This document shows positions 59,001-64,000 of a stretch of 64,000 nt of DNA, in pieces. Position numbers and translations under genes: made by a program. Below the pieces are notes generated by a model. It did no database searches, had not been told where the DNA came from, and worked only from the letters and a program-made list of their open reading frames with translations. How positions within the stretch are numbered: position 1 is the stretch's first letter; the number at the start of each line of letters is the position of its first letter. Origin of the DNA: JBEKCP01 sp049509515 (GTDB taxonomy: Bacteria; Planctomycetota; Planctomycetia; Pirellulales; Thermoguttaceae); the NCBI GenBank assembly GCA_049509515.1, contig JBEKZV010000026.1, positions 3,349 to 67,348 of the forward strand, in the 5' to 3' direction.

Positions 59001-61845
59001 GGAGCACGAGGTATCCGGCGGGCAGCGCGACGTCGCTCAGGTCCGGCAGGGGGCCGGCGCCGGTGCACTCCAGTTCCAGTGTGTTGGTGCCGCAGGTGCT
59101 CACGTACCATGATGGCTGGATGCTTATGCCGAGCCCGGGGCCGGCGGCGGTGGCATCGACGAGGAAGGTGTTGTCGCCCGTGCCAAAGTCGACGTAGTCC
59201 TCTCCGCACCCGCCCACGTGGACCGCGTTGTCGCCGTCGCCGACCGCGATAGAGTTGTCGCCGGGACAGCCGTAGACGGTGTTGCTGCCGTCGCCCAACT
59301 GCACCTGCAGCCCGGAACAATCGCTGCAATCGACGGTGTTGTCGCCGGCGCCGGCGGTAACGTCGACAGTACCGGCTCCGCCGAGGACCGTGTTGTCCCC
59401 ATTTCCCGCCTGGACGCGAAGGCCGCCGAGCCAGTCCACGCCGGTGCCGTCGATCGTGTTGCTGCCGTCGCCCGCCTGGATGTCGACCCCGCTCGGGCGG
59501 TCCGCGCTGGTCGCGGTGATCGCGTTGCTCCCCTCGTGGGCGAATACGGTGGTGTTGCCACAGACGGAGGCAAAGGCCTCGTCGTAGCTGACGGGGTCCC
59601 ACTCTGCGCCGCCCACGTCGGAGACGGTCACCCCGCTCTGCGTGGTCGCGACCCCGATGGTGTCGGGGTTGTTGCTGTCAGGCGTGACATCGTCCAGCGA
59701 GCTGGAGGCGTAGGCCCACACCGCGCCGCCGGTGGTCTGGAACGCCCCGCCCTCGAAACGCACCCAGATATCGTCGGCATCCGTTGTGTCGCCGTCGAAG
59801 TGGATCTTCGCCAGCAGGTAGCCGTCGGGGTCGCCCGCCAGGACGTTCGGGTCCAGGGCGCTGGCCGGCAGGGTGATCGCCCGCTCGTAGTCGTCGGCGG
59901 TGGCGGCGAGATAGTTGGCGCTGGTGGCGTCGATGAAGTATGTGTTCCCGCCGGGCGCACTGTACCCGACGTAATATGATCCCACGGGCACGGGGCCCGG
60001 GTCGTCCAGGTCCCCACTGGTCGACGGGTAGACGGTCACCGTGTAACCTGGGATCGTGCCGCTATCCGCCCCGCTGGTCAGGGCGATGTCGTACACGAGT
60101 TGCGGGTCGTTCGAGGCAACGTCGTCAGTTACGATGCCGCTGCGGTACCGCGTCGGGACCATGGCTGTGGCGGCCACGTTGAACTGCTCCGCGTGGCTCC
60201 AATAAAGGCCCGAAACCCCGCCGGCCGGCGCGGTGGCCGGGTACGGATAGGCCTGCGACAGCCCCATATAGGCCCCGACCTCGACCACCCAGTGCCGCAC
60301 GGCGCCCCTCGCGGGGTCGGCAATCTGGGCCCAGCCGCCATCCGGCACCTTCATGGTGTAGGTTGTTGAGGCGCCGTTCCCGCTCAGGACGGCCTGCGGG
60401 ATCCAGGCCGTCGTGGCGTAGGCGCCGAGGAGATCAGCAGGCAAAAGTACGGCATCCGACGACCAGACGACGTTCCACGAGCCGTCGAAGACCTGGACCT
60501 CGGCGTAGTTCATCGTGCAAGCGGACGAGTAGGCCGTGCCGTGAAGGTTGGGGACGGTGAAGGTGAAGGTCTGCTGGCCCTGGTTCACCCCCGCGGCGGC
60601 GATCGTGCCCGAGACGTGCTCCCGCTCGAACAGCCGCCCGAGGTCGGCGGCGTTGCACGCGCCCGTAGGCGTCGAGGTGGACGGGATCAGGTCATTCCAC
60701 AGCATTTCGAGGGTGTTGACGTGGGAGCTGTGCAGCAGTTGGAACAGCGAAAGGCCGGTCGCGCAGAGGAACTGGCTGGGAGTGTTCGCAAGGTTCCAAA
60801 GGATTAGCATGTCGGAGATCTCGTTGTCCTCCCCGTAGCCAGCGTCCTGATCCATTGGAATCTTCCCGAAACGGGCGCTGGCCAGGTTCGCCAGCGAGGG
60901 CAGGACCACCGCCATGTTGGGCGCCGGTTCCGCGACGGCCGCGGCGACCGCGTAGTAGTCGGCCCACCCCTCGGAGAAGGCAGTCCCCTGGTCTCGCGTG
61001 CCCAGGAGGCTCGAACCGCGCACGAGGCGCTGGTTGAAGTCGAGGTAGTGAACACCGCCTCGGCCGCCCGCGAAGCCGTTATTGCGTGCTACGTAATGGC
61101 CGAACTCGTGGCCAATCACCGCGGCGAACAGGTCGCCCGGCCCAAAGTGCGAGTCCTGCGTATCAAACAGGTCGTCGGGGTTTAGCAGTATGTTTCCGGC
61201 AGAAGAGCTGTAGTGGCTGATCCCCTGCGTGTACGGGTAGCCGACGTCCAGGTGCGGGAGGTTTGCCCCGACGCTCGCCGCGTAGTCGTAGAACGTTTGA
61301 ATCGTCGAAAGGATCGCGAGGGCCTGCGCGGTGCACCCGACGACTGGGTCCCTGGCGTCCAGCACGATGTTGTCGGTATAGCTGGCCTGCGGCGGCCCAG
61401 CGCGAGCGTAGAAGACGGTGGTCTCGCTGTAGCCGACGTCGATCATTTCCCCGGGCACGACCCAGCCGTCGCTCGCGATCGATTCGACGTCGTAGCCGCC
61501 GTCGATTGTGTCCGCCCTCGCCGTGACGGTGACGCCCACACAATTACCCGGCTGGCTGAGGGCGGGGACCGAAACCGTGTAGCGCCCATCGGCGTCCGTG
61601 GACACGGTGTCGCCGCCGCCGCCATGCACCTCCGCGCCGCGGATCGGCACGGGGCCGGACGAGGCGCTCCCCGGCAGGTTGATGACGGTAACGGTACCGG
61701 TAATCGTGATCGAAAGCAGGGCGCGGTCCTCCAGGGGCTCCACGGCGAGGCGGCGCGGCTGGCGGCCGGCATGGCGCGGGCGCCCGCCTCTGCCGCGGTG
61801 GCCACGCCCGAACATTCGACTGATTGCGCTCGCGATTGCGTGCAT
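56086..61845 (-). CDS. 1919-residue surface protein: metalloprotease domain, autotransporter-type repeats, dockerin-like end
   Basis: The N-terminus is basic and then has VEPLEDRALLSI, a planctomycete sorting-type motif. A zinc protease-like domain follows, with His246-Glu247-x-x-His250 in VIGHEFGHYV and the later Glu292 in SEGWADYY. Then come Asn/Asp-rich repeats (GDNTV, GSNTVYGCPGD), many autotransporter-associated strands (GAGTLVLTGANSFTGGAQID, LAKLGTGTLTVTGQSSYTGG), and two AYGTAL...LSVTFTP Ig-like units (about 1620-1720). At the end two dockerin-like Ca motifs lie in NAKVTAIDLSAVVNN and DFNRDGKVTAIDVSIVVNN. It is probably a secreted, cell-surface adhesin/protease. The usual outer-membrane barrel of autotransporters is absent. 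Confidence 0.82.
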   Translation of the reverse strand: MHAIASAISRMFGRGHRGRGGRPRHAGRQPRRLAVEPLEDRALLSITITGTVTVINLPGSASSGPVPIRGAEVHGGGGDTVSTDADGRYTVSVPALSQPGNCVGVTVTARADTIDGGYDVESIASDGWVVPGEMIDVGYSETTVFYARAGPPQASYTDNIVLDARDPVVGCTAQALAILSTIQTFYDYAASVGANLPHLDVGYPYTQGISHYSSSAGNILLNPDDLFDTQDSHFGPGDLFAAVIGHEFGHYVARNNGFAGGRGGVHYLDFNQRLVRGSSLLGTRDQGTAFSEGWADYYAVAAAVAEPAPNMAVVLPSLANLASARFGKIPMDQDAGYGEDNEISDMLILWNLANTPSQFLCATGLSLFQLLHSSHVNTLEMLWNDLIPSTSTPTGACNAADLGRLFEREHVSGTIAAAGVNQGQQTFTFTVPNLHGTAYSSACTMNYAEVQVFDGSWNVVWSSDAVLLPADLLGAYATTAWIPQAVLSGNGASTTYTMKVPDGGWAQIADPARGAVRHWVVEVGAYMGLSQAYPYPATAPAGGVSGLYWSHAEQFNVAATAMVPTRYRSGIVTDDVASNDPQLVYDIALTSGADSGTIPGYTVTVYPSTSGDLDDPGPVPVGSYYVGYSAPGGNTYFIDATSANYLAATADDYERAITLPASALDPNVLAGDPDGYLLAKIHFDGDTTDADDIWVRFEGGAFQTTGGAVWAYASSSLDDVTPDSNNPDTIGVATTQSGVTVSDVGGAEWDPVSYDEAFASVCGNTTVFAHEGSNAITATSADRPSGVDIQAGDGSNTIDGTGVDWLGGLRVQAGNGDNTVLGGAGTVDVTAGAGDNTVDCSDCSGLQVQLGDGSNTVYGCPGDNSIAVGDGDNAVHVGGCGEDYVDFGTGDNTFLVDATAAGPGLGISIQPSWYVSTCGTNTLELECTGAGPLPDLSDVALPAGYLVLPAAGGSPSDDYGSLQYSGIAQLGLDFEGGGTIDLPAMPAGTNITVSSGTTLDMADNTTPLGTVTLEDGALDLGGTAQTVAGLDGDSTSSVVLDDGQSPGTLNVQGNGACDFAGTIGGSGGLDFLGTDPDNPLCATLSGDNTYTGATQIGGYDQNAGQPEPAVLTISTSAALGGGTAVVSSGSQLALDGSGGAFSVATGILLYGTGPYGDGAIRNLAGDNTLSGTITVGQSTQVDCDADTLTLSGNIVAMGGSTDRDLAAGGAGDVTISGAVGGSSDYANHPGWNVSALVLDGSGMLILANDDNTYAGTTEDESGTLDAVMPGSLPDYSNVSVAAGATLAVGVGAGEWTSGTPGDIEDLLAAATFDSGAFLGFDTTDGNYTYVTTGLPDTLGLAKLGTGTLTVTGQSSYTGGTDIEGGTLVVGVSSNLGDSGGALTVNGGTLDLDGNSLTVGSLSGYPGGTITDNSDGSGTTTLTVAEAADTWFGGTIEDGQYGQTLGLVMDGAGTLVLTGANSFTGGAQIDERGTLQVGDGTTDGSLAGNVAVDSGGTLVFDVAAVDQYMGQISGEGGLVKEGDGVLTLDGANSCAGTTVLGGILAAVDPVDITYGTALADGQLSGSVIWAVDGSPVSVAGTFSYGSAAGTVLGAGGGQAEAVTFTPTDTADYTAVSTTAAVSVGQATPTITWAAPPAIAYGTALGDTQLDAASSWTVGGAPGSVDGTFTYTPAAGQVLAAGSQTLSVTFTPADAVDYSPATATVSITVNPPPASVVGEYVFYNESIWGTTVAPDKSALLPGEAASFANYTSYDEGLNGIAVDIANLPGTSLSAGDFQFSVGNGSVTDGSTWALASAAPTVTVVPGGGTGGSSRVLLVWADNAIQDTWLRVEVLADADTGLAAPFVFYFGNQIGSTGTAPNAKVTAIDLSAVVNNAQPSGASITNPYDFNRDGKVTAIDVSIVVNNAAAGTAIKFFTPTDT
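57305..57546. repeat. Copy A of a ~242-bp direct repeat shared with the right-edge gene
   Basis: The segment encodes the strands from IEDGQYG to MGQISG and matches 63753-64000 almost base for base, apart from a few substitutions and two small indels. It is a coding repeat inside the large surface-protein gene. Confidence 0.92.
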
Positions 61846-61918
61846 TGTCGCGCCCCCCGTTGCTCGTTTCCACGCGAATCCCCGCGCGGGCGCGCGGCAT
61901 TCGCGGCTTGCCCTTCCG

Positions 61919-63295
61919 CTAGAAATGCTCGCCGCCCGGCGCGGCGGGCGGCTCGTTTTCGTAAAGGTCCTTCAGCCCACCGAGCGTCGCCCGCAGGCTC
62001 GCGACCGCCGGCGAGCCGCGCGGAACCCTTGTTTCGTTGATGGACAGGAACTCCAGGCGCCGGAGGCCGCTCAGCTTCGGGATCCCCGCCTCGGTGATCG
62101 GCGTCCCGCTCAGGCAGAGCGAAGTCAGCGTCCCGATCTTGCCGACGGTCCCGAGCCCCTCATCCGTGATCGCCGTGCCGTAGAGGTCGAGGGACGCGAG
62201 TGACCGCAGGCCCAGGAGGTGGGCCAGGCCGGCATCTGTGACCTTGGTGTATCCCAGGTCGAGCCAGACGAGGCCCTGCATGCCCGCGACGGTCCGCAAC
62301 GCGGCGTCCCCGACGCGGGTGCCCCGGAGCGAGAGCGTCGTCAGGCCGCGGAGGCCCCGCAGGTGCGCGAGGCCGGCGTCGCCGATCTTGGTGCTGCGCA
62401 GGGAAAGGTTTTCGAGGGCCCGCAGGCCAGCCAGCTTCGCGAGGCCCGCGTCGGTCACCTCGCTTCGGAAGAGGTCCAGCTCGCGGAGGTTGGTTAGGCT
62501 CCCGACGCCGGCGAGCCCCGCGTCCGTGCGGACCCGAATCCCGTACAGGTGCTTGAGCTTCTTCATGTCGCCCAGGCTGGCGAGCGCCGCCTCGTCCATG
62601 CCCCAGGGGACCCGCAACGTATCGAGGCCCACCAGCCCCCGCAGGGCCGCCACGCCCCGCGCCGTCGCATTTTGCCCCAGACAGAGGTCGCGGAGGCCCG
62701 TGTGGGCGGCGATGCTCGCCATGCCCTCGTCGCCGACCGTGGTTCCGGAGAGCCACAGCCCAGTCAGTTTCTTCAGGCCGCCCAGGTGCGCCAGCCCCGC
62801 CCCGGTGATCCCCGTGCCGTCCAGATCGAGGTATTCGATGCCCTCCATTTGCCCGACCGCCTTAAGCCCCGCGTCGGTGATTCCATTGTCGCCGCTCAGC
62901 GACAACGCGGAGAGCTTTCGCAGCCCGACGAGGTTCGCCAGCCCCCGGTCGGAAATCCCACATCCGTAGATGTTGACGGTGCGGAGTTCCGGCAACCGGC
63001 CGGCCGCTGCGAGCGCCGCGTCGCCGAAACGGGCCGGCTCCGCCCAGACGCGGTCCGGCTTGCCGCCGGCGCCGCGGGCAACGCGCCAACGGCCGACTTG
63101 AGCCGGATCGGGCGCCTGGAGGCGGTTCGCCTTGCCGCCGGGGCCGTCGAGCCAAACGTACCCGCCGGCCGCCCGGATCGCGGCCACCGCCTCTGCCTCC
63201 TCCGGCACGGGCTCTCCGCGCTCCGGTTGGCCGGCAGGTATTCCCGCGGCCAGGGCCGAGAGGACCGCCGCAACGCCGCACAGCACGCTGTTCAT
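61919..63295 (-). CDS. Secreted leucine-rich-repeat protein
   Basis: AAGGAGG precedes the ATG. The 458-residue product has a signal peptide (SVLCGVAAVLSALAAGIPA). About 14 LRRs of the 24-residue cysteine-less bacterial type follow, such as LTTLSLRGTRVGDAALRTVA, LVWLDLGYTKVTDAGLAHLL and LASLDLYGTAITDEGLGTVG. Between the signal and LRRs is a short cap (AIRAAGGYVWLDGPGGKANR). LRRs mediate protein binding; partner unknown. It lies between two autotransporter-repeat genes on the same strand and could be transcribed with the large gene 73 bp downstream. Confidence 0.88.
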   Translation of the reverse strand: MNSVLCGVAAVLSALAAGIPAGQPERGEPVPEEAEAVAAIRAAGGYVWLDGPGGKANRLQAPDPAQVGRWRVARGAGGKPDRVWAEPARFGDAALAAAGRLPELRTVNIYGCGISDRGLANLVGLRKLSALSLSGDNGITDAGLKAVGQMEGIEYLDLDGTGITGAGLAHLGGLKKLTGLWLSGTTVGDEGMASIAAHTGLRDLCLGQNATARGVAALRGLVGLDTLRVPWGMDEAALASLGDMKKLKHLYGIRVRTDAGLAGVGSLTNLRELDLFRSEVTDAGLAKLAGLRALENLSLRSTKIGDAGLAHLRGLRGLTTLSLRGTRVGDAALRTVAGMQGLVWLDLGYTKVTDAGLAHLLGLRSLASLDLYGTAITDEGLGTVGKIGTLTSLCLSGTPITEAGIPKLSGLRRLEFLSINETRVPRGSPAVASLRATLGGLKDLYENEPPAAPGGEHF

Positions 63296-63505
63296 CCCGC
63301 GCCTCCTTCCTCAATCCCAGCCGGGGTGAGGAGCCTCGAGGGGTCCGGCCGGGCGGACTATCGCGACTTGGTGCGATGCCAGCCAGCCCCTTGATCGTAC
63401 CACTTCGCCGGGGACCCACAATGCCCCCTGCGGGTTATTCGCGTGTTTCTCGCCGGCCAGTTCCGCCCGGCCGCGATTGTCACGCCCCTGCGGGCAGCAA
63501 TCCCG

Positions 63506-64000
63506 TCACGCGGCCGACCGCACCACAACCCGTTCGCCCCGCCAGCGGCGAACTACTCCGCGCGTTGCCCCTCGCCCGACGCGCCCCGCCCCGGCGGCCA
63601 CCGTGATATCGCTATTCGGCGTATCGTAGCTCGGCAGGGCCGCGGGCGCGAGCGCTTCCAAAATGCCCGAATCGACTGCCGTGCCGCCGCTGTAGGTATT
63701 CTGCTCCGCATTGAGGAACACCGTGCCGTAGCCGTCGACCGTGACGGCCCCGTCGCCGCTGATCTGCCCCATGTACTGGTCCACCGCGGCCACGTCGAAC
63801 ACCAGCGTGCCGCCGCTTTCCACGGCCACGTTGCCCGCCAGGCTGCCGTCCGTGGTGCCGTCGCCCACCTGGAGCGCGCCCTCGTCGATTTGCGCGCCGC
63901 CCGTAAAGCTGTTCGCCCCGGTGAGGACGAGCGTCCCCGCGCCGTCCATGACCAGCGCGAGCGTTTGCCTGTCTTGCCCGCTTTGGCCGTCCTCGATCGT
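63506..64000 (-). CDS. Autotransporter-repeat surface protein, partial at right edge, probably truncated at its 3' end
   Basis: The frame is open to the window edge, so the N-terminal part is missing here. It encodes the strands MDGAGTLVLTGANSFTGGAQ, NVAVESGGTLVFDVAAVD and VFLNAEQNTYSGGTAVDSG, closely matching the 1919-residue protein. After SDITVAAGA the homologous sense stops and an Arg-rich tail (GRVGRGATRGVVRRWRG) runs to a stop, which looks like a frameshifted or truncated end. No dockerin-like motif is present. It may be a broken duplicate or a shorter paralogue. Confidence 0.7.
   Translation of the reverse strand, partial: TIEDGQSGQDRQTLALVMDGAGTLVLTGANSFTGGAQIDEGALQVGDGTTDGSLAGNVAVESGGTLVFDVAAVDQYMGQISGDGAVTVDGYGTVFLNAEQNTYSGGTAVDSGILEALAPAALPSYDTPNSDITVAAGAGRVGRGATRGVVRRWRGERVVVRSAA
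63753..64000. repeat. Copy B of the direct repeat, cut by the window edge
   Basis: This is nearly identical to 57305-57546, in the same orientation, so the repeat may continue beyond the window. Confidence 0.9.

Overview
The window looks like chromosome of a planctomycete, probably of the Pirellulales/Thermoguttaceae type. This is inferred from the very high GC content, the long secreted TPR, beta-helix, LamG and leucine-rich-repeat proteins, an N-terminal VEPLEDRALLS sorting-type motif on a 1919-residue protein, dockerin-like C-terminal repeats, and dense families of short palindromic repeats. No rRNA, tRNA or CRISPR array was seen.

Left part (1-15.4 kb): housekeeping genes. The end of an L-lactate permease faces a minus-strand series of SufS, SufU, a small XRE regulator, a SixA-like phosphatase and an RNase HII-like protein. 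An MnmE-like GTPase lacking the usual C-terminus follows, then TPR proteins, a winged-helix protein, a small Cys-rich secreted protein with its own terminator, an MFS transporter and a secreted Fe/Mn superoxide dismutase.

Centre (15.7-32.1 kb): the most interesting region, twelve tightly packed plus-strand genes with several ATGA/GTGA overlaps. It joins MetF and MetV (methylene-tetrahydrofolate reductase), HdrC, HdrB and HdrA modules, two MvhD/FlpD proteins, NuoE, NuoF and NuoG-N modules (NADH entry) and the complete parts list of an archaeal-type glutamate synthase. The first HdrA appears to be cut in two, with a NuoE-NuoF-NuoG(N) block between its halves. I infer an NADH-linked, possibly electron-bifurcating methylene-THF reductase coupled to a glutamate-synthase-like flavoprotein. 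Several genes of this operon carry short palindromic DNA elements inside their reading frames.

Right part (32.3-64 kb): a spermidine-synthase-like secreted protein, then a REP-associated transposase remnant between inverted palindromes. Next comes a surface-polysaccharide locus (AlgI-type MBOAT acetyltransferase, two AlgJ/AlgX-like proteins, beta-propeller/PKD, beta-helix and LamG proteins), followed by a 2226-residue GH2-like protein, an HD hydrolase, a GrpB-type protein and another beta-helix protein. The end holds a 1919-residue metalloprotease/autotransporter-repeat/dockerin protein, an LRR protein and the edge of a second autotransporter-repeat gene. That second gene shares an almost identical segment of about 240 bp with the first. 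Decaying genes (an RAYT transposase, a PQQ-like propeller, an alpha/beta hydrolase tail and one poly-G frameshift) are concentrated in this half.
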